In this document: piece after piece, positions 10,334 to 19,288 of the stretch
Position numbering within the stretch: position 1 is the stretch's first letter
Layout: every line of letters starts with the position of its first letter
Source of the DNA: Bradyrhizobium sp. SZCCHNS1050
Lineage (GTDB): Bacteria > Pseudomonadota > Alphaproteobacteria > Rhizobiales > Xanthobacteraceae
Direction: 5' to 3'
DNA: 64,000 nt
NCBI RefSeq assembly: GCF_032484785.1
Contig: NZ_JAUETR010000001.1
Location: 496,001 to 560,000, forward strand
Position numbers and translations under genes: made by a program
Notes under the pieces: model-generated
Told to the model about the DNA's origin: nothing
The model's input: only the letters and a program-made list of their open reading frames with translations
Database searches by the model: none

Positions 10334-11452
10334 TTACTTCCCCCAGATCTCCTCGGCAAGCTCGACGCAGAGGCGCAGCTTGGCCCACTGCTCTTCCTCG
10401 GAGAGGATGTTGCCCTCCTCGGTCGAGGCGAAGCCGCATTGCGGCGACAGCGCGAGCTGGTCGAGCGGGGCGAACTTCGAGGCCTCTTCCAGGCGGCGCT
10501 TGATGTCGTCCTTCTTCTCCAGCTCGCCGACCTTCGAGGTCACGAGACCGACGACGACGACCTTGTTGCCCTTGGGCAGGAAGCGCAGCGGCTCGAAGCC
10601 GCCGGCGCGCTCGCTGTCATACTCCAGGAAATAGCCGTCGTAATTGGTATTGGCGAGCATGGTCTCGGCGACCGGCTCGTAGCCGCCCGAGGAAATCCAG
10701 GTCGAACGGAAATTGCCGCGGCAGACATGCGTGGTGATCGTCATGTCCGCGGGCCGCTCGGCGATCGCGTAGTTGATGATGCGCGAATAGATCTGCTGCA
10801 GACCGTCGGGATTGTCGCCGCGCTCGCGCGCCTTCTTGAGCTCGTCCTGCGAGCACAGATAAGCCCAGACCGTATCGTCGAACTGCAGGTAGCGGCAGCC
10901 GGCGTCGTAGAAGGCCTTCACGGCCTTGCGATAGGTCTTGCCGAGATCCTCGTAGAAGGCGTCGAGATCGGGATAGACGTCCTTGGAGATCGACTTGCGG
11001 CCGCCACGGAAGTGCAGCACCGCCGGTGACGGGATCGTCATCTTCGCCGTGACATGCGCGGTGTCGGCGTGCTTCTTGAGGAAGCGGAAGTGGTCGAGCA
11101 TCGGATGACTATCCGGGAAGTCGAGCTTGCCGATCACGCGCACCGCGTCATGACGGGTCTGCACGCCGGTGAACTGGATGCCGGTGTCCGGGTGAAACAG
11201 CTCGCATCCGGTCAGCTTGGCGAGAAAGTCGAAGTGCCACCAGGAGCGACGGAACTCTCCGTCGGTGGCGAGCTTGAGACCGGTCGAGGCCTGGCGATGC
11301 ACGACCTTCTCAATCTCCATGTCCTCGATCTTTCGGAGATCGTCGGCCGAGATCTCGCCCTTCTCGAGCTTGGCGCGGGCTTCCTTGATCTTCTGCGGCC
11401 GCAAGAGGCTGCCGACTTCGTCGGCGCGGAATGGGGGCTTGGTGCGTTGCAT
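10334..11452 (-). CDS. Cobalamin-independent methionine synthase core-like protein
   Basis: A 372-residue protein matching only the C-terminal catalytic half of MetE, as in stand-alone YxjG/YxjH-type proteins. Zinc-ligand motifs are present: THVCRGN (His and Cys), a Glu in YFLEYDSERAG, and the C-terminal Cys in ALSPQCGF. It therefore probably transfers a methyl group to a thiol such as homocysteine, but lacks the N-terminal half that helps bind polyglutamyl-folate, so the methyl donor is uncertain. AAGGAG precedes the ATG at 11452. It is transcribed alone. Confidence 0.87.
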   Translation of the reverse strand: MQRTKPPFRADEVGSLLRPQKIKEARAKLEKGEISADDLRKIEDMEIEKVVHRQASTGLKLATDGEFRRSWWHFDFLAKLTGCELFHPDTGIQFTGVQTRHDAVRVIGKLDFPDSHPMLDHFRFLKKHADTAHVTAKMTIPSPAVLHFRGGRKSISKDVYPDLDAFYEDLGKTYRKAVKAFYDAGCRYLQFDDTVWAYLCSQDELKKARERGDNPDGLQQIYSRIINYAIAERPADMTITTHVCRGNFRSTWISSGGYEPVAETMLANTNYDGYFLEYDSERAGGFEPLRFLPKGNKVVVVGLVTSKVGELEKKDDIKRRLEEASKFAPLDQLALSPQCGFASTEEGNILSEEEQWAKLRLCVELAEEIWGK

Positions 11453-11900
11453 GTGCTCACTCCTTGGAAGGCGTCGATTCGTTGGATAGGGTTGTTGGAC
11501 CGGCTGCGATCTGTCCTGGCTGGTTACCTGGGCAAAGCGTGATGGACTGGGTCCATCCCCTACCCCGTATCCGGTCGGTATACAATTCTATCGAGGAGAG
11601 ATCGTGGAGGGGCATGGCGCAATCCATGGCCCGAGCAATGGGCTGACCTACCCTGACCTCGTTCAATGGGGCATCCTGAGGTGAACCCATCAAATCCGCC
11701 TCCAGGTGAAGTGCCATCGCGACAACGGCGCTGGCCAGCCTTCCTGCTGTAACGACCGGATCCTGCATACCGGTGTCCACGGCGGCCGCACCATACCGCC
11801 GGATCTTCCGGCATGGCCTTCACGCTGACTGCGCGAGCCACACCGTCCCTGCAACCAAGGATGACGCTTCGCCCTGTAGCGTTCAAGCCCGACGATCAGG
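11453..11900. other. Gene-free stretch upstream of the MetE-like gene
   Basis: About 450 bases between the 5' end of the MetE-like gene and the 3' end of livF. Short open frames are present but lack ribosome sites and resemble no protein I know. The only structure I see is the inverted repeat at 11541-11557. Confidence 0.5.
11541..11557. promoter_or_regulatory. Inverted repeat GATGGAC-N3-GTCCATC, candidate operator
   Basis: Two perfect 7-base arms separated by TGG, about 90 bases upstream of the MetE-like start codon. The size suits a dimeric repressor or activator. No regulator gene lies next to it, so the function is inferred from symmetry and position only. Confidence 0.4.
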
Positions 11901-12617
11901 TCAATGCGCGGCCGCGCTCGCGACGCCGAGGTGCCGCTCCAATGGCGCCGGATCGGCCTTCAAGGCGCTCGACGGCGCGTCATGCACGATGGTGCCACGC
12001 TCCAGGATGACGACGCGGTCAGCCAGCGCGAGCAGCTTCTGCGCGTGCTGCTCGACGATCACGGAGCACAGGCCGCCGGCGCGGCTGATGGTGCCGATCG
12101 CGGCCAGCAGCTCCTCGACGATGATCGGCGCGAGGCCCTCGGTCGGCTCGTCGAGCAGCAGAACCTTGGGATTCAGGGTGAGCGCGCGGCCGATCGCCAG
12201 CATCTGCTGCTCGCCGCCGGAGAGCTGATTGCCGAAATTGTTGCGTCGCTCCTTGAGCCGCGGAAACATCTGGTAGACGCGCTCGATCGTCCAGGGTCCC
12301 GGCTGCGCCACCGCCGTCATGTTCTCCTCCACCGTGAGCGAGCGGAAGATGTTGCGCTCCTGCGGCACCCAGCCGATGCCGGCGCGGGCGCGCTGGTCGG
12401 CGCGAAGAGCCGTGATGTCGGTGCCGGCGAGCGCGAGCTTGCCGGAGAAGCGGCGGGTGACGCCGACGATGGAGTTGATCAACGTGGTCTTGCCAGTGCC
12501 GTTGCGGCCGAGCAGCGCCAGCACCTGGCCCTCGGGCAGCTTGAGCGACATGTTCGGCAGCACGACCGCCTGGCCGTAGCCGGCGCGAAGATTTTCAATC
12601 GCGAGCAGATCGGTCAT
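11901..12617 (-). CDS. livF: Branched-chain-type ABC transporter ATPase LivF
   Basis: A 238-residue ATPase of a Liv/HAAT uptake system. It has Walker A GRNGTGKTT, signature LSGGEQQMLAIGRAL, Walker B VLLLDEPTEGLAP and an H-loop VIVEQHA. The ATG at 12617 overlaps the stop of livG by one base (TGATG), indicating translational coupling. It is the last gene of the leftward operon binding protein-H-M-G-F. The system need not carry leucine: in this group Liv systems often take up aromatic or other organic acids. Confidence 0.93.
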   Translation of the reverse strand: MTDLLAIENLRAGYGQAVVLPNMSLKLPEGQVLALLGRNGTGKTTLINSIVGVTRRFSGKLALAGTDITALRADQRARAGIGWVPQERNIFRSLTVEENMTAVAQPGPWTIERVYQMFPRLKERRNNFGNQLSGGEQQMLAIGRALTLNPKVLLLDEPTEGLAPIIVEELLAAIGTISRAGGLCSVIVEQHAQKLLALADRVVILERGTIVHDAPSSALKADPAPLERHLGVASAAAH

Positions 12618-13363
12618 CACGCGGCCTCGCCGAGGTAGACCGCCTTGACCTGCGGATCACGCGCAACCTCGTCGGGCGTGCCTTCAACCAGCAGAGCGCC
12701 GGAGACCAGAACCGAGATGCGGTCGGCGAAGGAGAAGACGAGGTCCATGTCGTGCTCGATCAGCAGCACCGTGACGTCGCGCGGCAGCGCGGCGACGGCG
12801 GCGAGGATGTCCTTGCGCTCGCCCTCGGGCACGCCGGCGGCGGGCTCGTCGAGCAGCAGCACGCGGGGCTTGGCGGCGATCGCGACCGCGATCTCCAGCA
12901 GGCGCTGCTTGCCATAGGGCAAGGTCGAGGTGCGGTCGTTCATCACGTCGAGCAGCCGGAAGCGCTCGAGCGTCTCGGCGATCTCGGCATTGATGTCGTC
13001 GCGCGTGCCCATGCGCCGCCACCAATTGCCGCCGCCGCCGAGCCGCTCGGAGACCGCAAGCCCGATGGTCTCCAACGGCGTCAGGTCGGGATACAGCTGG
13101 TTGATCTGGAAGGTGCGCGACAGGCCGCGCAGCACGCGCTTGTGCACCGGCAGATCGGTGATGTCCTGGCCTTCGAGCAGGATGCGGCCCGCGCTCGGCT
13201 CCAGCACGCCGGTGAGCTGATTGATGACCGTGGTCTTGCCGGCGCCGTTCGGACCGATCAGCGCGTGGCGCGCGCCGGGCGCGATCTGCAGCGACAGGTC
13301 GCGGGTGACGTGAAGGCCGCCGAAATGCTTGTCGAGGCCGCGGGTTTCCAATGCGTAGGTCAT
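12617..13363 (-). CDS. livG: Branched-chain-type ABC transporter ATPase LivG
   Basis: A 248-residue ATPase with Walker A GPNGAGKTT, the LivG-type signature LPYGKQRLLEIAVA in place of LSGGQ, Walker B VLLLDEPAAG and the C-terminal end KAVYLGEA. The start overlaps the stop of livM by four bases (ATGA) and its own stop overlaps livF, so the three genes are coupled. It works as a heterodimer with LivF on the LivHM permease at the inner membrane. Confidence 0.93.
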   Translation of the reverse strand: MTYALETRGLDKHFGGLHVTRDLSLQIAPGARHALIGPNGAGKTTVINQLTGVLEPSAGRILLEGQDITDLPVHKRVLRGLSRTFQINQLYPDLTPLETIGLAVSERLGGGGNWWRRMGTRDDINAEIAETLERFRLLDVMNDRTSTLPYGKQRLLEIAVAIAAKPRVLLLDEPAAGVPEGERKDILAAVAALPRDVTVLLIEHDMDLVFSFADRISVLVSGALLVEGTPDEVARDPQVKAVYLGEAA

Positions 13364-14397
13364 GGCGCCTCGTTATCGGTGAGGGCCACCGCGGCCTTGC
13401 GGCCGGCGATCTGGCGCAGGACGAGGTTGGGCAACCACAGCGCATAGGCGTGGATGCGGTGGCGGCCGACCAGCACGATGACGACCAGCACCAGGCCGAT
13501 CCAGAACATCCAGTATTGTGGCGTGATCCACTGGAACAGTTCCTGCAACATCCGGAACACGGCGGCGCCGATCAGCCCGCCATAGAGATAGCCGGAGCCG
13601 CCGATGACCAGCATCAGCACCAGATCAGCAGAGCGCTCGAACGCGAACACGTCGAGCGAGGCGAGCGCCGTGGTCTGGGTGAACAGTGCCCCGGCAATGC
13701 CGGCATAGAACGCCGCGACGGTGTAGATCGCGATCAGGCGCTTGTTGACGGGAATGCCGACGGCGGCGGCGCGCAACGGATTGTTCTTGATCGCGCGCAG
13801 CGACAGACCGAAGGGGGAATGCACGATCGTCCGCGCCAGCAGGAACAGCACGAACAGCACCGCGAGCGCATAGAAGAACCCGGTCTTGCCGAACATGTCG
13901 AAGGCGAACACGCCGAAGATCGGCTGGATGTCGATGCCCTGGAGACCGTCGGTACCGCCGGTGATGTTGGAGAAGCGCTCCGCCAGCGCCTCCATCAACA
14001 GCGCGATGCCGAGCGTCACCATCAGCCGCGTCAGGTCGACGCCGCGGATGACCAGGAAGCTGGTGGCGAAGCCAAGCACGGTGGCGGCGAGGCCGGCCAC
14101 GATCAGCGCCAGCACCGGCTCGTTGATGATGCCGTGCACCGAGAGCAGGCCCGCGCAATAGGCCCCGACGCCGAAGAAGGCGGCGTGGCCGAGCGAGACG
14201 ATGCCGGCATAGCCGAGGATCAGGTCGAGCGAGAGCGCGAACAGCGCCAGCCGCAGGATCTCGGTCATGATCAGGTAGCGCGAGGGAAACGCCAGTCCGA
14301 CCGCCAGCACGACGATCCAGAAGGCGAACTCGCTCCAGTGCCAGCGGCCATGCTGCCTGGCGTGAAATCCGACCTCGGTTTGTGCGTTCGTGGTCAT
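13360..14397 (-). CDS. livM: Branched-chain-type ABC transporter permease LivM
   Basis: A 345-residue inner-membrane permease with about nine to ten hydrophobic segments. The family segments LDLILGYAGIVSLGHAAFFGVGAY and IKNNPLRAAAVGIPVNKRL (ATPase-contact loop) are clear. It pairs with LivH. The gene starts 7 bases after the livH stop and overlaps livG, supporting one transcript. Confidence 0.93.
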   Translation of the reverse strand: MTTNAQTEVGFHARQHGRWHWSEFAFWIVVLAVGLAFPSRYLIMTEILRLALFALSLDLILGYAGIVSLGHAAFFGVGAYCAGLLSVHGIINEPVLALIVAGLAATVLGFATSFLVIRGVDLTRLMVTLGIALLMEALAERFSNITGGTDGLQGIDIQPIFGVFAFDMFGKTGFFYALAVLFVLFLLARTIVHSPFGLSLRAIKNNPLRAAAVGIPVNKRLIAIYTVAAFYAGIAGALFTQTTALASLDVFAFERSADLVLMLVIGGSGYLYGGLIGAAVFRMLQELFQWITPQYWMFWIGLVLVVIVLVGRHRIHAYALWLPNLVLRQIAGRKAAVALTDNEAP

Positions 14398-14404
14398 GCG
14401 ATCC

Positions 14405-15274
14405 TCACCGCGTCGCCGTGCGACCGAACAGGCCGTTCGGACGCCAGATCAGGATCACGATCATGATGGTGTAGATGACGAAGGGGCCGAGCTTCGGCAC
14501 GTAGTATTTGCCGGCGACGTCGCCGATGCCGAGCAGCAGCGAGGCCAGGAACGGCCCGGTGATCGAGGACGAGCCGCCCACGGTGACCACGATCAGGAAG
14601 TAGATCATGAACTTCAGCGGGAAATACGGATCGAGGCCGAGAATCTCGGCGCTGAGCGCGCCGCCCAGGCCAGCGAGCCCGCAGCCGAACGCGAAGGTGA
14701 AGGCGAACACCTGCGGCACGTTGATGCCGAGGCCGCTCGCCGCGCGGGGATCATCGACGGCGGCGCGCAGTCGGCTGCCGAACCGGGTCTTGGAGAGCAC
14801 CAGCTGCAGCCCCACCGTGAGCAGCCCGCAGATCACGATGATCATCAGCCGATAGCGGCCGATGCCAACGCCGAAGATGTCGAACTGGCCCTGCAACACA
14901 TCGGGCAGATTGATGAAGATTCGCGAGGAGCCCATGATGTAGTCGACCGCGGCCACCGTCATGAAGACGAGCCCGATCGAGAACAGCACCTGGTCGAGAT
15001 GGCTGCGCGCATAGAGATGCTGATAGAGCGTCCGCTCCAGCAGCGCGCCGATCATGGCGCTCGCGACGAAGGCCAGCGGCAGCGCCGCGAAGAACGGCCA
15101 TCCCATCCGGTTGACGAGCACGGCGCAGACATAGCCGCCGGCCATGGCGAAGGCGCCATGGGCGAGGTTGACGAAGTTCATCAGGCCGAGCGTCACGGCG
15201 AGCCCGCAGGCCAGCACGAACAGCAGCATGCCGTAGGCGACGCCGTCGAACAGGTTGGTGAGGATGGCGGTCAT
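14405..15274 (-). CDS. livH: Branched-chain-type ABC transporter permease LivH
   Basis: A 289-residue permease. It has the N-terminal NLFDGVAYGMLLFVLACGLA, the LGLMNFVNLAHGAFAMAGGY segment and the coupling loop RAAVDDPRAASGLGIN, all typical of LivH. It begins the permease-ATPase block and is separated from the binding-protein gene by a 240-base gap holding a palindromic repeat, which may allow the binding protein to be made in excess. Confidence 0.93.
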   Translation of the reverse strand: MTAILTNLFDGVAYGMLLFVLACGLAVTLGLMNFVNLAHGAFAMAGGYVCAVLVNRMGWPFFAALPLAFVASAMIGALLERTLYQHLYARSHLDQVLFSIGLVFMTVAAVDYIMGSSRIFINLPDVLQGQFDIFGVGIGRYRLMIIVICGLLTVGLQLVLSKTRFGSRLRAAVDDPRAASGLGINVPQVFAFTFAFGCGLAGLGGALSAEILGLDPYFPLKFMIYFLIVVTVGGSSSITGPFLASLLLGIGDVAGKYYVPKLGPFVIYTIMIVILIWRPNGLFGRTATR

Positions 15275-15345
15275 TGAAGTGTACGTCGGTCCCCGGTCCT
15301 ATCCCTTCCAGGGAAGGGCACACATGTCACGCTTCGCTCGGTCTG

Positions 15346-15481
15346 CGCCTCCCCCGCGTGCGGGGGAGGTCGGATCGCATCGAAGATGCGATCCGGGTGG
15401 GGGAACTCTCTGCACACGACCAGCGCGCCGCGGGGCGCCCCCACCCCAGCCCTCCCCCGCAAGCGGGAGAGGGAGCGGCAC
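15346..15481. repeat. Intergenic palindromic repeat, family F
   Basis: It contains CGCCTCCCCCGCGTGCGGGGGAGG (a tight inverted repeat), CGGATCGCATCGAAGATGCGATCCG (a second one) and later CCCTCCCCCGCAAGCGGGAGAGGG. The hairpin-rich block lies between the binding-protein gene and livH on the operon transcript and could stabilise the upstream part. Confidence 0.8.
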
Positions 15482-15518
15482 CTGTCGTGCCGCGCGTCCC
15501 TCGATGACGCCTATCGCG

Positions 15519-16697
15519 TCACTTCTTGGCCTTGCCCGGATCCTTGACGGCGTCGAAGGTCTGGAACTCGACGTTGTAGAGCTCGCCGTCGACCTTCTCG
15601 ACCTTGCGGATGTAGACGTTCTGAACGATGTCGCGCGTCTCCGGATCGATCGAGATGGGACCGCGCGGGCTCTCCCACGCCATGCCCTTCATCGCAGCAA
15701 TCAGGGAATCGCCGTCGGTCTTGCCACCGGTCTTCTTCAGCGCCTCGTAGATCAGATGGATGCCGTCGTAGCCGCCGACCGCCATGAAGCCTGGACGGCT
15801 GTTGAACGCCTTCTTGTAGGCCGCGACGAACTCCTTGTTCTTCGCCGACGGATGCGCCGCCGAATAGATGTGCGCGGTGACGGCGCCGAGCACGGCGTCG
15901 CCCATGTCGTTGAGCAGGTCGTCGTCGGTGACGTCACCCGGTCCGATCACCTTGATGCCGCTCTTGTCGAGGCCGCGCTCGGCATATTGTTTCATGAAGT
16001 TGCCGCCCTGGCCGGCCGGCACGAACACGAACATGGCGTCCGGCTTGGCGTCCTTCATGCGCTGCAGGAAGGGAGCGAAGTCGGGGTTCGCCAGCGGAAC
16101 CTTGATTTCCTCGACGATCTCGCCACCGCCAGCGGTGAAATGCTCCTTGAACGAGGCCAGCGCGTCGTTGCCGGGCGCATAGTCCGAGGTCAGCGTGGCG
16201 ACCTTCTTGATGCCGTTCTTGACCGCCCAGTCGCCGATGATGGTGGAGGACTGCGGCAGCGTGAAGCTGGTGCGGACGATGTAGGGCGACTTCTCGGTGA
16301 TGATGGAGGTGCCGGCCGCCATGACGACTTCCGGGATCTTGCCCTGGGTGGCGAGCGGCGCGGCGGCGAAGGCCGCCGGCGTCACGCCGAAGCCGGCGAT
16401 CACGTTGACCTTGTCGTTGACGATCAGTTCCTGCGCCAGACGCTTGGTATTGTCGGGCAGCGCCGCGTCGTCCTTGAGGATGACCTGGATCTTCTTGCCG
16501 GCGACGGTGTCGCCGTTCTGCTGCATGTACAGCTTGATCGCGTTGTCGATCTGCTTGCCGGTCGACGCCTGGCCGCCGGTCATCGGCACGATCAGGCCGA
16601 TCTTGAACACGTCTTCGGCCCGCGCCGCACCCGACGCGAGCGCAGCCGCGGCAAGAGCCGCACTGGCGAGCGTCAGTGTCTTGTTTCGCACGAACAT
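15519..16697 (-). CDS. ABC transporter substrate-binding protein (Liv/HAAT family)
   Basis: A 392-residue periplasmic binding protein. It has a signal peptide (ALAAAALASGAARAED) followed by the family opening VFKIGLIVPMTGGQASTG and the type-I fold. The ATG at 16697 is preceded by GGGAGG at good spacing. It is the first gene of the leftward Liv operon. The ligand is not evident from sequence; amino acids, aromatic acids and other organic acids are all bound within this family. Confidence 0.92.
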   Translation of the reverse strand: MFVRNKTLTLASAALAAAALASGAARAEDVFKIGLIVPMTGGQASTGKQIDNAIKLYMQQNGDTVAGKKIQVILKDDAALPDNTKRLAQELIVNDKVNVIAGFGVTPAAFAAAPLATQGKIPEVVMAAGTSIITEKSPYIVRTSFTLPQSSTIIGDWAVKNGIKKVATLTSDYAPGNDALASFKEHFTAGGGEIVEEIKVPLANPDFAPFLQRMKDAKPDAMFVFVPAGQGGNFMKQYAERGLDKSGIKVIGPGDVTDDDLLNDMGDAVLGAVTAHIYSAAHPSAKNKEFVAAYKKAFNSRPGFMAVGGYDGIHLIYEALKKTGGKTDGDSLIAAMKGMAWESPRGPISIDPETRDIVQNVYIRKVEKVDGELYNVEFQTFDAVKDPGKAKK

Positions 16698-16876
16698 TGA
16701 AACTACCTCCCTGGTCGGATCAGGACCGCAGCCCCCGGCCATTGTTGTCTTAACCGTGCGATCTCGTTCGCGATATCGCGGGCGCATCGCTGCGGACTCG
16801 GGACCCCGTTGTCAATGGCGATCATGGGAGGCTTCGTGAACGGTAGGTTTCCGCAACGGACCACCAATCCGTGATA

Positions 16877-16929
16877 GGTATATTAATACCCCAATCATCG
16901 AACGGCCAAATTTTGCCAATTGATGGCAA
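16877..16929. promoter_or_regulatory. Two inverted repeats in a divergent control region
   Basis: GGTAT-N4-ATACC at 16877-16890 and TTGCCA-N5-TGGCAA at 16913-16929 lie between the leftward Liv binding-protein gene and the rightward lipoprotein gene, in a locally AT-rich stretch. Either could be an operator; no adjacent regulator gene identifies a binding protein. Confidence 0.35.
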
Positions 16930-16981
16930 GTCGTTAGGGTCCGGGCCGCGGATCTCCCGCAGCACGAAAGGTCCCCCGTCA

Positions 16982-17281
16982 ATGCCGGCCAGACACCCCC
17001 ACCGGACCAGACTGTTTCCGGCCGCGATGATGCTTCTGGCCATGGCTGGGCCGATCCTCGCCGGCTGCTCGTCGATCAATGAGAAGGTCGGCGCGGGGAT
17101 GGGCGACCTGATGCCGCAATGGGCCGGCGGCCTGCCGGCCGGTGCGCCGCCCCGTCCAGGAACCCCGGAATACGACCGTTTCATGCAGGAGCGCGAGCGG
17201 CAGCGGCAGATGCCGGCCGCCGAACGCGACAAGGAGACGCAGTCGAACGCCAACGCGCAGGCGACCGTCCCCGGCCGCTGA
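16982..17281 (+). CDS. Small lipoprotein
   Basis: A 99-residue protein with a basic start, a hydrophobic core and a lipobox LAGC, so the mature protein begins at an acylated Cys near residue 29. The rest is Pro/Gly then Glu/Arg/Gln-rich and looks largely disordered. AAAGG is upstream of the ATG at 16982. I do not recognise a function. It converges with purU, the two stops being 15 bases apart. Confidence 0.7.
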   Translation: MPARHPHRTRLFPAAMMLLAMAGPILAGCSSINEKVGAGMGDLMPQWAGGLPAGAPPRPGTPEYDRFMQERERQRQMPAAERDKETQSNANAQATVPGR

Positions 17282-17296
17282 CGGGCGGTCGCGACA

Positions 17297-18160
17297 TCAA
17301 TCCATGAAGACGACGGTCTTGCGCCCGTTGAGGATGACGCGATCCTCGAGGTGATAACGGATCGCCCGCGCCAGCACGCGCCGCTCGATGTCGCGGCCCT
17401 TGCGCACGAGGTCCTCCGGCGTGTCGCGATGGCTGATGCGCTCGACATCCTGGTCGATGATCGGACCCTCGTCGAGATCCCGGGTCACGTAATGAGCTGT
17501 GGCGCCGATCAGCTTGACGCCGCGCTCATAGGCCTGGTGATAGGGTTTTGCGCCCTTGAAGCCCGGCAGGAACGAATGATGGATGTTGATGCAGCGGCCC
17601 GACAGGCTCGCCGACATCTCGTCCGACAGGATCTGCATATAGCGCGCCAGCACGACGAGATCGGTCTTCGTCTCATCGACCAGCTTCAGGATCGCCTGTT
17701 CCTGGTCGCGCTTGGTGTCCTTGGTCACCGGCATGTGGTGGAACGGGATGTCGCCGAAATCGAGCCCGGCATAGGTCTCGCGCGGATGGTTGGAGACGAT
17801 GGCGGTCGGAATCATCGCGAGGTCGCGGGTGCGCCAGCGATAGAGGATGTCGACCAGACAATGGTCGAACTTCGACACCAGCAGCATCACCCGGCGCTGC
17901 CCGGCGCGGTCGCGCATCTGCCAGTCCATCGCAAAGCGCTCGGCGATCGCGGCGAAGCCGGTCTGCAGCGCCGGCAGGTTGACGGCGAGATCGGCGGCCG
18001 TGAACACCACCCGCATGAAGAAGTGACCCGTCTCGAAGTCGCCGAACTGCTGGGCATCGAGAATGTTCTGGCCATTGTGGGCGAGGAAGGTCGAAACGGC
18101 CGAGACGATCCCGGGACGATCCGGGCAGGACAGGGTCAGGACATATTGGTGGTCGGACAT
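17297..18160 (-). CDS. purU: Formyltetrahydrofolate deformylase
   Basis: A 287-residue cytoplasmic enzyme that hydrolyses 10-formyl-THF to formate and THF, balancing the one-carbon pool. Residues 5-85 are an ACT domain ([19 protein letters not shown]); the rest is a formyltransferase-like domain with the conserved [19 protein letters not shown] and the catalytic Asp region [13 protein letters not shown]. The ATG at 18160 starts the ACT domain directly. The length is normal for PurU. Neighbours are unrelated. Confidence 0.95.
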   Translation of the reverse strand: MSDHQYVLTLSCPDRPGIVSAVSTFLAHNGQNILDAQQFGDFETGHFFMRVVFTAADLAVNLPALQTGFAAIAERFAMDWQMRDRAGQRRVMLLVSKFDHCLVDILYRWRTRDLAMIPTAIVSNHPRETYAGLDFGDIPFHHMPVTKDTKRDQEQAILKLVDETKTDLVVLARYMQILSDEMSASLSGRCINIHHSFLPGFKGAKPYHQAYERGVKLIGATAHYVTRDLDEGPIIDQDVERISHRDTPEDLVRKGRDIERRVLARAIRYHLEDRVILNGRKTVVFMD

Positions 18161-18315
18161 GGCGATGACGTACCGGGCGGATGATATGAGGGGAATGATG
18201 CGGCAGGCTTGGCGCCCGTTCGGGCCCTGCTCTACCACCCTCCGCGCGCTTGCGCCAACGCCCGGCGCGGGGGCAGGATGAACAAAACATCAACTCTCAA
18301 ACTTCGAGCATCGCC

Positions 18316-19158
18316 ATGGCTGACAGGCTGACCGGCAAGCGCATCCTGATCCTGGAAACCCGCGAGGAGGCGCAGTTCTCGCGACTGCTCGCCGAGCAGG
18401 GCGCCGACGTGCTGCAATGTCCGATGTTCACGATCGAGGATGCGCCGGACCCGGTGCCGATCGAGGCCTGGATCCGCCGCTGCATCGAGCGGCCGTTCGA
18501 TGACGTGGTGCTGATGACCGGCGAAGGCCTGCGGCGGCTGATGACCGTGGTGCGCCGGATCGGCCTCCAAGCGGAGTTCATCGCCGCGCTCGGCAAAACA
18601 CGCAAGTTCACCCGTGGCCCGAAGCCGGGTCGCGCTTTGCGCGAGCTCGGGCTCGAGCCGCAGGTCACGACCGAGAAGCCGACATCCGAAGGCGTGGCTG
18701 AGCTGCTGTCGCGCTACGATCTCCAGGGTCATCGGCTCGGCCTGCAGCTCTATCCCGACAAGGACCATTCGGCACTGATCGGCGCCATCAAGGCCGCGGG
18801 CGCCGAGGTCGATCCCGTGCTGCCCTACGTCTATGACGCCAAGGCGGCGGATGCGAACATCCTCACCGCGATCGACGAGATGATCGCCGGCAAGGTCGAT
18901 GCGATCGCGCTGACGAGCTCCGGCCAGCCGCGGCGGCTGTTCGACGTGGCCAGGGCGCACGGCGTCGAGGCACGCCTGCGCGAGGGGCTGGCACGCACGC
19001 AGATCGCCTCGGTCGGGCCCGTGGTGACGGAGGAGCTGGCTGCGCATGGGCTGGCGCCGTCGATCACGCCGGCGGGCGAGGCCTATTTCATGAAGCCGCT
19101 GATTTCGGCGATGGCCACGGCGCTGGGCGTGAAAGTGCCACGCGCTTCACCAAACTAA
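18316..19158 (+). CDS. HemD-domain (uroporphyrinogen-III synthase-like) protein
   Basis: A 280-residue protein with the two-lobed HemD layout: an opening KRILILETREEAQFSRLLAEQGADVLQCPM, a central hinge, and the second-lobe segment DAIALTSSGQPRRLFDVA followed by IASVGPVVTEELAAHGL. Uroporphyrinogen-III synthase cyclises hydroxymethylbilane in haem and cobalamin synthesis. No other tetrapyrrole gene is nearby, so it may be a paralogue rather than the housekeeping enzyme. The start at 18316 is chosen from the domain boundary. Confidence 0.75.
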   Translation: MADRLTGKRILILETREEAQFSRLLAEQGADVLQCPMFTIEDAPDPVPIEAWIRRCIERPFDDVVLMTGEGLRRLMTVVRRIGLQAEFIAALGKTRKFTRGPKPGRALRELGLEPQVTTEKPTSEGVAELLSRYDLQGHRLGLQLYPDKDHSALIGAIKAAGAEVDPVLPYVYDAKAADANILTAIDEMIAGKVDAIALTSSGQPRRLFDVARAHGVEARLREGLARTQIASVGPVVTEELAAHGLAPSITPAGEAYFMKPLISAMATALGVKVPRASPN

Positions 19159-19161
19159 TGG

Positions 19162-19281
19162 TGTCGTCCCGGCGAACGCCGGGACCCGTACCGCGTGATG
19201 TCTGACATGGGCAAACGGCACATTCCGCGCGTCTCACAGCATTCGGTGGTTATGGGTCGCGGCTCAAGGCCGGGACGACAG
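19162..19281. repeat. Intergenic palindromic repeat, family C
   Basis: Outer arms TGTCGTCCCGGC and GCCGGGACGACA enclose an inner pair (GGCGAACGCC). It lies between the converging HemD-like gene and fcl. Confidence 0.8.
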
Positions 19282-19288
19282 CGGAGGG

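Noticed and set aside
11560..11886. Short open frames in the gap between livF and the MetE-like gene
   Set aside because: No ribosome sites and no recognisable protein; composition resembles non-coding sequence.
15346..15481. CRISPR-like array because of repeated CCCTCCCCCGC blocks
   Set aside because: The elements are inverted palindromes, not regularly spaced direct repeats, and no cas gene is present.
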